A stretch of DNA of 53,812 nt from an uncultured Mediterranea sp. (GTDB taxonomy: Bacteria; Bacteroidota; Bacteroidia; Bacteroidales; Bacteroidaceae). The DNA is taken from contig CALZEQ010000018.1 in assembly GCA_945641355.1 (NCBI GenBank), forward strand, positions 1 to 53,812, given 5' to 3'. The position numbers and the translations under genes were made by a program. Shown here one piece after another: positions 28,334 to 36,612 of this stretch. The notes beneath the pieces were generated by a model. The model was given only the letters and a program-made list of their open reading frames with translations, made no database searches and was not told the origin of the DNA. The first letter of the stretch is position 1; every line of letters starts with the position of its first letter.

Positions 28334-29763
28334 CGTCCCGAAGCTTTACGGGTTTTACTGCACCAAACGCCAAACCAGAGTGCGGCAACGACCACGGCCA
28401 GCAGAGCCACGGGGCCTACGGCAGCCGTACCCAATCCCAATCCCTCGGGAGCCACACAGATGTAACTGGTGCAGACAGCCGTCATGAAGAGAGCCGGAAG
28501 GAGGGTAAGCAGGTAGCAACAGCCCCGGCGTTCGCGTACCAGGAAGGCTGTAATGGCCCACAGAGTAAAGACGGAGAGCGTCTGATTGGCCCAGGCAAAA
28601 TAACGCCATATCATGTCGAAACCATCCTTATCGCGCTGGCTGTAGAAGAGCAAGGCAATTGCAACCACGAACATGGGAATGCAGATATAAAGACGTTTGC
28701 GCATACTCTTTTGATCCAGATTCAGGAAATCGGCTACTATCAGGCGGGCCGAACGGAACGCGGTATCACCACTGGTAATGGGTGCTGCAATCACACCCAG
28801 AATGGCCAGTACACCACCTACCATCCCTAACCAGCTTTTGGTAATGGCATCGACAATGACGGACGCATTGCTCTCGTCCATGCCGTTGTTGTGGAAGAAA
28901 TAGGTAGCTGCTGCCGCCCAGATAAGTGCAACGATGCCCTCCGTAATCATGGCTCCATAAAAAACGGGGCGGCCGTGATGCTCACTGGTCATGCAACGTG
29001 CCATCAAGGGGCTCTGTGTAGCATGAAAGCCACTGATGGCGCCACAGGCAATGCTGACAAACATGATGGGGAAAATGGGCAGTGTAGCTGCTGCTGGATG
29101 GGTGTTGTGCAGACCATCCCAAAACTCAGGCAGTGCAGGATGATGTACATAGAGCATAACCAGAATGCCCACGGCCATGAAGAGCAGCGCAATGGCAAAC
29201 AGCGGATAGACCTTGCCTATAATCTTGTCAACAGGCAGCAAGGTGGCAAAAATATAATAGATGAAGACCACCACAATCCAGAAGTTGGCATCCATGGCAT
29301 CCGGCGTAAGTTTGGCCAACAGCCCGGCCGGTCCGGCCACAAAGACCGCCCCTACCAGTATCATCAGGATGACGGTAAACCCACGCATCACCTGCTTGGT
29401 GGTAATACCCAGATAGCGTCCGATAATCTCCGGCAGGCTTTCGCCATCATGACGCAGCGAAAGCATACCGGCCATGAAGTCGTGTACGGCACCGGCGAAG
29501 ATGGTACCCAGCACAATCCACAGGTAGGAAGCCGTACCAAACTTAGCTCCCATAATCGCACCGAAGATTGGTCCGAGACCCGCGATGTTCAGAAACTGTA
29601 TCATGAAGATTTTCCAAGTGGGCAAAGGCATATAGTCCACTCCGTCCGCACGTGTCAGTGCGGGAGTCTTGCGGTCGTCAGGAGCAAAGATACGCTCCAC
29701 AAAACGGCCATACACAAAATAGCCTGCTACCAGTGTCAGCAAGCAAAGCGTAAATGTAAGCAT
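28330..29763 (-). CDS. cstA: CstA-family carbon starvation protein (peptide/pyruvate transporter)
   Basis: A 477-residue membrane protein with many predicted helices. Family segments include GPIFGAIMGAKFG, GAVHDFMAGMLSLRHDGES, GAISGFHATQSPLMARC and ITSGDTAFRSARLIVADFL. E. coli CstA is about 700 residues, so this is the short form common in Bacteroidales. CstA relatives take up peptides or pyruvate when carbon is scarce. The gene has its own -7 box and is coupled to the small gene downstream. Confidence 0.9.
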   Translation of the reverse strand: MLTFTLCLLTLVAGYFVYGRFVERIFAPDDRKTPALTRADGVDYMPLPTWKIFMIQFLNIAGLGPIFGAIMGAKFGTASYLWIVLGTIFAGAVHDFMAGMLSLRHDGESLPEIIGRYLGITTKQVMRGFTVILMILVGAVFVAGPAGLLAKLTPDAMDANFWIVVVFIYYIFATLLPVDKIIGKVYPLFAIALLFMAVGILVMLYVHHPALPEFWDGLHNTHPAAATLPIFPIMFVSIACGAISGFHATQSPLMARCMTSEHHGRPVFYGAMITEGIVALIWAAAATYFFHNNGMDESNASVIVDAITKSWLGMVGGVLAILGVIAAPITSGDTAFRSARLIVADFLNLDQKSMRKRLYICIPMFVVAIALLFYSQRDKDGFDMIWRYFAWANQTLSVFTLWAITAFLVRERRGCCYLLTLLPALFMTAVCTSYICVAPEGLGLGTAAVGPVALLAVVVAALWFGVWCSKTRKASGR

Positions 29764-29803
29764 GATGTTTGTCTGTTTTTCATTTTTATTACTTTATGGA
29801 GTG

Positions 29804-29811
29804 CAAAAGTA
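29804..29811 (-). promoter_or_regulatory. -7 box of the cstA unit
   Basis: On the minus strand the box reads TACTTTTG, 40 bp before the cstA start. No TTG at normal spacing is seen, so activation by a regulator is possible. Confidence 0.4.
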
Positions 29812-29886
29812 ATGGTTTCTACGAAAACAGCCTCATTTTATCAACAATTTTGCGTATCTTCGCCCAAATTTTGATGTGCATCTGCT

Positions 29887-31359
29887 ATGAGAAGATTTAT
29901 CTATACCATGTTATATATACTATCCGGAGTGGTCTCACTGCATGCCCAATCTCCCAAACACGAGGTACGTGCAGCATGGATTACCACCGCCTACGGGCTG
30001 GATTGGCCTCACACAAAGGCCACTTCGGCTGTCAGCATACGCCGCCAGCAGGAAGAGTTGTTGAAGATTCTGGACCGACTGAAGGAAGCTCACTTCAACA
30101 CGGTGCTGTTCCAAACACGCACCCGGGGGGATGTGCTGTACCCTTCCGCGATAGAGCCCTATAACGAGATACTGACCGGCCGGCTGAACGGTACCCCCGG
30201 CTACGACCCTTTAGCCTTTGCCGTAGAGGAATGCCACAAGCGCGGAATGGAGTGCCATGCCTGGATAGTGAGCATCCCTCTGGGCAACCGGAAACATGTG
30301 GCAAGGTTAGGAAGCAGTTCGGTAGTAAAGCGGAAGGGAGCCATCTGTGTACCCTATAAGCGAGAATATTTTCTGAACCCCGGCCATCCGCAGACCAAGG
30401 AATACCTGATGGGCCTGGTAAGGGAGGTGGTGACTCACTACGATGTGGACGGGGTACACTTTGATTATCTACGTTATCCCGAACATGCACCCCGCTTTCC
30501 CGACGGGCCCGAATACCGCAAATATGGCAAGGGACGGAGCCTGGACCAATGGCGCAGAGATAACATCACCGAGATTGTCCGCTACCTCTACAAGGGAGTG
30601 AAGACACTGAAGCCATGGGTCAAGGTAAGCAGCAGCCCCGTGGGCAAGTATCGCGATACCAGCCGGTACCCATCGCGCGGCTGGAATGCCTACCACACCG
30701 TCCACCAAGATGTGCAAGGATGGTTGGGTGAAGGCATACAGGACCAAATCTATCCCATGATGTACTTTCGCGGAAACTCATTCTACCCCTTTGCGTTAGA
30801 CTGGAAGGAGCAGAGCAATGGGCGTCATGTGATACCGGGCCTGGGTATCTATTTCCTGCATCCCAAGGAGGGGGATTGGAAAATAGAGGAGATTGAACGG
30901 CAAATCAATTTCCTTCGCGCGAACCATCTGGACGGCGAGGGTTTCTACCGGATGCAATACCTGACGGAGAACACGCAAGGCATCTACGACCTGCTGCAGC
31001 AGACATACTACACCGCACCGGCCTTGACACCTGCCATGCCTTGGATGGATGCGACCCCTCCCACACATCCTAAAGAACTGAAAATCAAGAAACTGACTAA
31101 AGGATATTGGCAGCTACAATGGGAGGCATCTACCGACAACGACCGCCAGAACCCGCCGACATATGTGATTTACGGTTCGACAGACGGTCCTGTCGATCTC
31201 CACAATCCGGCTCATATAGTGGCACAACGGGTAGAGGGCACAGCCTTCATCTACGCCCCCATCCTGCCATGGAAGACCTGTACGCATTTTGCCGTGACAG
31301 CCACAGATCGGTATGGGAACGAGAGCAGGGAGGCCGCCTACGGCGAAGCCAACGAGTGA
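29887..31359 (+). CDS. secreted GHL10-type glycoside hydrolase-like protein
   Basis: A 490-residue exported protein with a signal peptide ending HAQ. The segments EVRAAWITTAYGLDWPHT, HFNTVLFQTRTRGDVLY and DGVHFDYLRYPEH are those of the DUF187/GHL10 TIM-barrel family. Its members include enzymes that cleave peptidoglycan-related or other glycans. The acidic residues in HFDYLRYP are likely catalytic. A fibronectin type III-like domain occupies the last 90 residues. It is divergent from cstA and convergent with the RelA/SpoT-family gene. The substrate is unknown. Confidence 0.83.
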   Translation: MRRFIYTMLYILSGVVSLHAQSPKHEVRAAWITTAYGLDWPHTKATSAVSIRRQQEELLKILDRLKEAHFNTVLFQTRTRGDVLYPSAIEPYNEILTGRLNGTPGYDPLAFAVEECHKRGMECHAWIVSIPLGNRKHVARLGSSSVVKRKGAICVPYKREYFLNPGHPQTKEYLMGLVREVVTHYDVDGVHFDYLRYPEHAPRFPDGPEYRKYGKGRSLDQWRRDNITEIVRYLYKGVKTLKPWVKVSSSPVGKYRDTSRYPSRGWNAYHTVHQDVQGWLGEGIQDQIYPMMYFRGNSFYPFALDWKEQSNGRHVIPGLGIYFLHPKEGDWKIEEIERQINFLRANHLDGEGFYRMQYLTENTQGIYDLLQQTYYTAPALTPAMPWMDATPPTHPKELKIKKLTKGYWQLQWEASTDNDRQNPPTYVIYGSTDGPVDLHNPAHIVAQRVEGTAFIYAPILPWKTCTHFAVTATDRYGNESREAAYGEANE

Positions 31360-31392
31360 CGGGTACGCTGCCGGGCCGTCGCCTCCCAAAGG

Positions 31393-33264
31393 TTACATTT
31401 CTACACGATGCACTTCATCGACTCCATCAATGCCGTTGATGGTGGCAATGACCCGTTGGAGTTCGCCAAACGAATGTACGGAGAAATTGATGGTACAGTC
31501 CACAATTTCATCGACAGTTACCGTATTCAGGCTGGAGATGGATAGCTTCATACCGTTGGTGATACAGTCCACCAAATCGATGAGCAGATGATAGCGGTCT
31601 ACCGCACGCACATTGATACGTACCGGATAGTGTACATCCTCATCCTCGGGGAAGTCTACCGAAACGATAGAGTCGCCCTTCTGTGAGGCCAGACGGATGG
31701 CCGTAGCACAGTCACGTTTGTGGATGGTCACCTTGCCATCGGCCTCCATGAAGCCGATGACCTCATTGCCGGGCAACGGATGGCAGCGGAGGCAGCGGTT
31801 TTTGGGTATCGACTTCATCTGACACAGGTAGGGCAGCAGAAAACGTTTGGCCTTATACGTCTGCACACACTCCAGCCAGTCGGGTTTCGGTGTAAAATGG
31901 GGGTTCACTCCCACTTCTACACAATCGCCGTGATGCAACTCGGTCTTGACCGAACAGAGTTTGCCGTTCACTTTGGCATATTGGGCATGTTCACCGATGG
32001 CACTGTGTATCTCAAAAGCGAAGTCGAGTACGGTAGCCCGTTGCGGCAGACTGATGGCCATCCCTTGCGGCGTGAACACCGTGATGTCTTCGTTGTAGAG
32101 CGAACTGACCACACTATCCATGAACCATCCGTCACTGGATTGGCTGGCCGCATCCTTCAACAGAGCGCGGAACTTCACAATCCAGTTCTCCCACGCGCCC
32201 TCCACACGCTCCACGGCGCACCCCAGCTTGGAGTTCAGCACCATCCGCTCGGACGAGATGTGTATCTCCTCCCAGATACCCTGTTCACTGAGCAGCTGGA
32301 TGTGGAAGCTCTGGTATCCGTTCTCCTTGGGAGAGTCGATGTAATTGACGATGCTGCCCGGTTTCTCCTTGAAGCGGTCTGTCAGGATGGAATAGATATG
32401 AAGGCAGGTACGTTTCTCATCCTCAGGACGTTCTGCCGTATAGATGAGCCGGATAACATGGCGATAGTCCAGATGCTTGAAGTCACGTCCGGTCGCATGA
32501 ATCTTACGCCAGATGCTGTAGGGCATTCTGTAGCGCACTTCCGTGCGTGCGTCAATGCCTTTCTGTTTCAGCAAAGCCAACATTTTGCCGGTAAACTCAT
32601 CCAGCCGACCCTGATTTTCAGTTTTGTCTTCAGCCAAAGCCTGCTCCAGCTCCTGATATTCCTGTGGACAGCGGTAACGGAGACTCAGATTCTCCAGCTC
32701 GCGCCGAATGCCATAGAGCCCCAGACGATTGGCTAACGGAGCGTAGAAGTAATCCGTCTCGCCCGCTATCTTCATCTGCTTGTCGGGTCGCATACTGTCA
32801 AGCGTACGCATATTATGGAGGCGGTCGGCCAGTTTGATGAGGATGGCGCGTATGTCGTAGTGGAGCGAGTCAAGCATTTGCTTGAAGTTGTCCACCTGCT
32901 TGGATGTCTCATATTGTTTCTTTTTCTGCTTGGTCACCACGCGCACCAGGTAAGCGACATCCTGTCCGAAACGGCTTTTCACATCCTCAGCCGTGAACTC
33001 GGTATCCTCTACCACATCGTGCAGGAAGGCAGCGATGACGGGGTTAGGTCCCAGGCGCAGTTCCTCTGCCACAATACGGGCCACTGCTACAGGATGAATG
33101 ATGTAGGGGGCACCGCTCTTGCGTTTCTGCCCTGCATGAGCCTGACGGGCGAACTCAAAGGCAGCCCTGATGCGTTGTAAGTCTGTCTCGGCCACATTAC
33201 GGGCGGCCATCACTGCCAGAATGCTTTCCAACTGGCCATTGATCAGTGTGTCATAATCTTCCAT
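31393..33264 (-). CDS. RelA/SpoT-family protein, hydrolase site intact, synthetase site altered
   Basis: A 623-residue protein, shorter than the usual 720-750. Order: HD hydrolase (about 25-190), synthetase domain (about 235-345), TGS (about 385-445) and ACT (about 545-620). The HD site is complete (H82-D83 in LHDVVEDT; KLADRLHNMRT), so it can probably cleave (p)ppGpp. In the synthetase domain the Mg-binding Asp of F-x4-D-x4-R is Tyr (Y267 in FKHLDYRHVIR). The E-I-Q-I-R-T motif reads EIHISS (E333 kept, Gln to H335, Arg to S337). The NGYQS loop is retained. I infer a hydrolase-biased or hydrolase-only enzyme; the genome should then hold another Rel. The -7 box at 33346-33353 gives a leader of about 75 nt. 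Confidence 0.85.
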   Translation of the reverse strand: MEDYDTLINGQLESILAVMAARNVAETDLQRIRAAFEFARQAHAGQKRKSGAPYIIHPVAVARIVAEELRLGPNPVIAAFLHDVVEDTEFTAEDVKSRFGQDVAYLVRVVTKQKKKQYETSKQVDNFKQMLDSLHYDIRAILIKLADRLHNMRTLDSMRPDKQMKIAGETDYFYAPLANRLGLYGIRRELENLSLRYRCPQEYQELEQALAEDKTENQGRLDEFTGKMLALLKQKGIDARTEVRYRMPYSIWRKIHATGRDFKHLDYRHVIRLIYTAERPEDEKRTCLHIYSILTDRFKEKPGSIVNYIDSPKENGYQSFHIQLLSEQGIWEEIHISSERMVLNSKLGCAVERVEGAWENWIVKFRALLKDAASQSSDGWFMDSVVSSLYNEDITVFTPQGMAISLPQRATVLDFAFEIHSAIGEHAQYAKVNGKLCSVKTELHHGDCVEVGVNPHFTPKPDWLECVQTYKAKRFLLPYLCQMKSIPKNRCLRCHPLPGNEVIGFMEADGKVTIHKRDCATAIRLASQKGDSIVSVDFPEDEDVHYPVRINVRAVDRYHLLIDLVDCITNGMKLSISSLNTVTVDEIVDCTINFSVHSFGELQRVIATINGIDGVDEVHRVEM

Positions 33265-33345
33265 AGATTCAGATGTTCATATAATACGGTGGTTAAAATT
33301 TGCATCAAGGGAGAGCGCCATTCACTCCCTCTACCAATTCACCCA

Positions 33346-33353
33346 CAAAAGTA
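33346..33353 (-). promoter_or_regulatory. -7 box of the RelA/SpoT-family gene
   Basis: TACTTTTG on the minus strand, with no TTG at the expected spacing. It implies that the structured region further upstream (33505-33728) is not part of this gene's leader. Confidence 0.45.
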
Positions 33354-33451
33354 GTCAAAAGCACAGACTTGATTCACATTTTCTACAGTTTTTTTATATC
33401 ACAAAGTGAGGGGAACGTTTTTTCTTTTATTTAAAGGAAAGATACATATTG

Positions 33452-33471
33452 ATACCCGTTGGCGGAATTAA
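33452..33471 (-). repeat. 20-bp repeat, right copy (inverted partner at 296-315)
   Basis: The reverse complement of this segment is identical to 296-315. It lies 33 bp before the nested inverted repeat region, so it might mark the edge of an inserted or rearranged element. Confidence 0.6.
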
Positions 33472-33504
33472 TAATAAAACTGCATAACTCATTTAGCTAT
33501 GAAA

Positions 33505-33728
33505 GGGAAAGTATAAAGGGAAGCCATTGCCTTTAGAAAGGAAAGATGCAAAAAGCGCAGGGCACCTTTCAGTCTTCGTTGTTGAGGTCTTAGGAAACCC
33601 GAAGTATAAAGAGTTAAGATGCACCTACGCTAAACGTAGGCGTCAGCCATCTTATTCCTACCATACTTCTTGAAAGTTCCTAAGTTTCAACAACAGTAAA
33701 GAATAATGGCAAACGCTAATATTTTCCC
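33505..33728. ncRNA. candidate long-hairpin RNA (strand undetermined)
   Basis: Nested complementary blocks run in order: GGGAAA 33505/TTTCCC 33723, GCCATT 33523/AATGGC 33705, GTTGTTGA 33578/TCAACAAC 33687, CTTAGGAA 33589/TTCCTAAG 33677, GAAGTAT 33601/ATACTTC 33663, TAAGATG 33615/CATCTTA 33648 and CCTACG 33624/CGTAGG 33635 around a 5-nt loop. Together they give a rod broken by internal loops. One arm has a 49-nt bulge opposite 10 nt, reminiscent of the central bubble of 6S RNA. On the minus strand the long side would be 3', as in 6S RNA. No standard promoter box or clean terminator was found on either strand, so a small non-autonomous mobile element is an alternative. Confidence 0.42.
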
Positions 33729-33978
33729 ACAAAAATGATTACCGATAACGCCTCATCGCTTATAATCGCCTCAATGTAATTTAATAATCGTAAAAATCAT
33801 CCGTTTTTTTTCAGAATTCTATCCTCTGCTTGATGTTCTACTGCATAGCATCAGTCAATATCCTTCACCCTCGTTATTTGCTTCCTCTCTCCAAAGGGAT
33901 GGAAAATGTTCAGCCCCATACTCATACATCCTGAACAGATAGCAGCTTAACAAACAGGAGTTTGATTAGCAAAGCTTC

Positions 33979-35193
33979 CTATTTCACTCTTACGAATGCC
34001 CGATATCTGCTCCTCGGTGTAACAGGAACCAATGGCAAATAGCCTGACACCACCCGACCCTGCTCCACACACAGCGGATGTTCACGCACATCCCTTACGT
34101 GCTGTTTCAGCAAAGCCTCATGGGTGGGAAAGTACTCAATAGAGAAGAATCCTTTGCCATCGGGAACAACGAATCTGTTGCAGAGCGTATGAGCCACGAC
34201 ACCCATGTTCATCCGCAGGTTTACCTCGACATAGGGATTGACAGTATATGTACATCCCTCCTCTGGACGACAAACCATCATGTCTACCCCAAGAAAACCG
34301 ATATATCCGACACCTAACATTGACGACAGACCTTCCCGAACCGACTCGCGTATGCAGAGAAAGGCATCTAATGGAATGTATTGCTGAATCCACTCTTCCA
34401 CCTGCGTATCCGTGACCAGCAGATTACCGCGATAGGCACCTTTGCCATCCGTAACAAAACGGGAATAACCCACAAAACGAACATCCCCCTTACCATCGGC
34501 ATAGAATTCCATCGCAAAATCTTCTACCTTATTATATATAGGTTCTACCCAGAAAGCACCGTCGATACGCAAGGCACGACGACACCAATCCACCGCCTTT
34601 TCCGTTGCTCCCTGTCGGCACCAGTAGAGTCCCTTTCCGCTACCCGACCAAAGCGATTTACAGAGACAGCCATGCTCCCGCCAACGGGACAACAGCGTTG
34701 CTATGCGCTCATTTTCCCTATCTGCAAAGTCATCGGCCTTCACTAAGATGCCTTCACCCCCACACGTATAAGATACATTTCCTGCGTCATCCCCACACGC
34801 ATAGAGCAAACGGACATTGGCACGCGAAGCCATTCGACGATAATGGGCAAGGTCATCAACCGAAGGGAGCAACGGCTCTGCCACACCTGCTTTTTGCATG
34901 CGCTTACGAAGGGAAGGATTCCATCCCCACGGTGACAACTGCCAGTCTGCATGTCCGGATAGTTCCGGTTCGGTGACCAAGCACACATCCAGTGAAAAAA
35001 GTTGCCGCATCCGTTCCATAAATTCGAGGTTGCATGCCGAAGGTGCTAACACACCGCTGCCGGATTGGGCATACCAGAGGGGTAGCACAGCCAAATCTTC
35101 CGCCATCCGACGGATAACAGCCGGCGCCATGTAATTATCATTGTTATCGGCCAGTGCCATATCTGTCTCCGGATTGAAAAGATGAATCGTCAT
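33979..35193 (-). CDS. ATP-grasp-like protein of unknown function
   Basis: A 404-residue cytoplasmic protein beginning MTIHLFNPETDMALADN. I do not recognise a named family. The late segment GFLGVDMMVCRPEEG followed by YTVNPYVEVNLRMNMG resembles the metal- and phosphate-binding end of ATP-grasp enzymes (an acidic residue, then E-x-N-x-R). GILVKADDFADREN and SGSGKGLYWCR could be the nucleotide-binding lysine and glycine loops. A TATTTTTG -7 box on the minus strand (35256-35249) would start transcription near 35242. This excludes the more upstream start at 35271; a start at 35214 is possible. The product might form a peptide-like bond, but no partner genes hint at a substrate. Confidence 0.55.
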   Translation of the reverse strand: MTIHLFNPETDMALADNNDNYMAPAVIRRMAEDLAVLPLWYAQSGSGVLAPSACNLEFMERMRQLFSLDVCLVTEPELSGHADWQLSPWGWNPSLRKRMQKAGVAEPLLPSVDDLAHYRRMASRANVRLLYACGDDAGNVSYTCGGEGILVKADDFADRENERIATLLSRWREHGCLCKSLWSGSGKGLYWCRQGATEKAVDWCRRALRIDGAFWVEPIYNKVEDFAMEFYADGKGDVRFVGYSRFVTDGKGAYRGNLLVTDTQVEEWIQQYIPLDAFLCIRESVREGLSSMLGVGYIGFLGVDMMVCRPEEGCTYTVNPYVEVNLRMNMGVVAHTLCNRFVVPDGKGFFSIEYFPTHEALLKQHVRDVREHPLCVEQGRVVSGYLPLVPVTPRSRYRAFVRVK

Positions 35194-35248
35194 AGCTATA
35201 TCATAATAGGTCATGGAGCATTCCTGCCCGCTCCGTTCGTTGAATATG

Positions 35249-35256
35249 CAAAAATA
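35249..35256 (-). promoter_or_regulatory. -7 box of the ATP-grasp-like gene
   Basis: On the minus strand it reads TATTTTTG. It is only 47 bp from the divergent plus-strand -7 box at 35303, so the two polymerase sites are nearly back to back. Confidence 0.4.
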
Positions 35257-35279
35257 TAGAATAATTTGCAAACTCCACT

Positions 35280-35310
35280 TTGCAAATCAACAAAAAATGC
35301 GTTATCTTTG
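35280..35310 (+). promoter_or_regulatory. promoter of the AAA ATPase gene
   Basis: TTG (35280-35282) and TATCTTTG (35303-35310) are separated by 20 bp. The start near 35317 gives a leader of about 75 nt before the ATG at 35393. Confidence 0.65.
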
Positions 35311-35392
35311 TCGCCCGATAGCTAACTACTTAAGTTCTCGAATGGCTACGAACCTGTTGAATAGCCACAGAGAATCTCAATAAACGTACAGC

Positions 35393-36571
35393 ATGGAAGC
35401 ATTTTATCGCACACACGCTTATCTTGTAGAGCACACGAACGCTCCCGTCCGGCGCGACCTCATGGATGAGATTGACTGGAACGACCGCCTTATCGGCATC
35501 AAGGGAACTCGTGGCGTGGGCAAGACCACCTTCCTGCTGCAATATGCCAAAGAGAAGTTTGGCACCAACCGCTCCTGTCTCTTCATCAACATGAACAACT
35601 TCTACTTTGCCGGACACAGCATCGTAGAGTTTGCCGGCGAGTTCCAACGACGCGGAGGCAAGGTGCTGCTCATCGACCAGGTATTCAAATATCCCAACTG
35701 GAGTCGGGAACTGCGTAGGTGCTACGACCGCTTCCCGCAACTGAAGATTGTCTTCACCGGGTCGTCGGTGATGCGTCTGAAGGAGGAGAACCAGGAGCTG
35801 CACGACATCGTAAAAAGCTACAACCTGCGCGGCTTTTCGTTTCGCGAATACCTGAACCTGCAGACGGGCATGAAGTTCCACTCGTACACACTGGAAGAGA
35901 TTCTAAGCAATCACGAGCAGATTGCCAAAGGCGTCCTCTCCAAGGTACGTCCGCTGGAGTATCTGCAGGATTATCTGCACCATGGTTTCTATCCGTTTTT
36001 TCTCGAAAAACGTAACTTTTCGGAAAACCTGTTGAAGACCATGAACATGATGGTGGAAGTAGATATACTACTTATCAAACAAATTGAGTTAAAATATCTC
36101 TCAAGAATAAAGAAATTACTATATTTGCTCGCTGTAGACGGGCCGAAGGCACCAAACGTCAGCCAGCTGGCCAATGACATAGACACTTCGCGTGCCACGG
36201 TGATGAACTACATCAAGTATCTGGCCGATGCACGACTTATCAACATGGTCTATCCCAAGGGAGAAGAGTTCCCCAAGAAGCCATCGAAGATAATGATGCA
36301 CAACCCCAATCTGATGTATTCCATCTACCCGGTAAAAGTGGAAGAGCAAGATGTACTGGACACCTTCTTTGTCAATGCACTGTGGAAGGACCACAAAGTC
36401 AACAAAGGAGACAAAAATATCTCGTTCCTGGTGGATGGCATGATTCCCTTCAAGATATGCCCTCAAGGAATGAAGATAAAGAACAACCCTGAAGTCACCT
36501 ATGCATCGCACAAGGCCGAGATAGGCCGAGGCAATGTCATTCCGTTGTGGCTTTTCGGGTTCTTATATTAA
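35393..36571 (+). CDS. AAA_14/DUF4143-type ATP-binding protein
   Basis: A 392-residue P-loop ATPase. Walker A is GIKGTRGVGKTTFLL near residues 37-51 and Walker B is KVLLIDQVFKYP near 90. The sensor segment LKIVFTGSSVMRL follows, then a winged-helix-like part (LANDIDTSRATVMNYIKYL) and a C-terminal DUF4143 region. Such proteins are very common in Bacteroidales. They have no firm biochemical role; links to mobile elements or toxin-like systems are only suggestions. It is a single gene behind its own promoter, 41 bp before nifJ. Confidence 0.85.
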   Translation: MEAFYRTHAYLVEHTNAPVRRDLMDEIDWNDRLIGIKGTRGVGKTTFLLQYAKEKFGTNRSCLFINMNNFYFAGHSIVEFAGEFQRRGGKVLLIDQVFKYPNWSRELRRCYDRFPQLKIVFTGSSVMRLKEENQELHDIVKSYNLRGFSFREYLNLQTGMKFHSYTLEEILSNHEQIAKGVLSKVRPLEYLQDYLHHGFYPFFLEKRNFSENLLKTMNMMVEVDILLIKQIELKYLSRIKKLLYLLAVDGPKAPNVSQLANDIDTSRATVMNYIKYLADARLINMVYPKGEEFPKKPSKIMMHNPNLMYSIYPVKVEEQDVLDTFFVNALWKDHKVNKGDKNISFLVDGMIPFKICPQGMKIKNNPEVTYASHKAEIGRGNVIPLWLFGFLY

Positions 36572-36612
36572 GAGTATAGAAGAATTACTCACTTTATTAT
36601 AAACATTTAGTT

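Larger units (their letters stand above)
33265..33978. other. 714-bp gene-free region
   Basis: This is the longest non-coding stretch in the window. It holds the promoter of the RelA/SpoT-family gene, the right copy of the 20-bp inverted repeat (33452-33471) and the nested inverted repeats at 33505-33728. From 33729 to 33978 nothing recognisable was found apart from AT-rich sequence. Confidence 0.6.

Noticed and set aside
28891..29874. A 327-codon plus-strand frame opposite cstA
   Set aside because: It shows no motif and is Gln/His/Asn-rich as an antisense shadow; the CstA signatures on the minus strand are clear.
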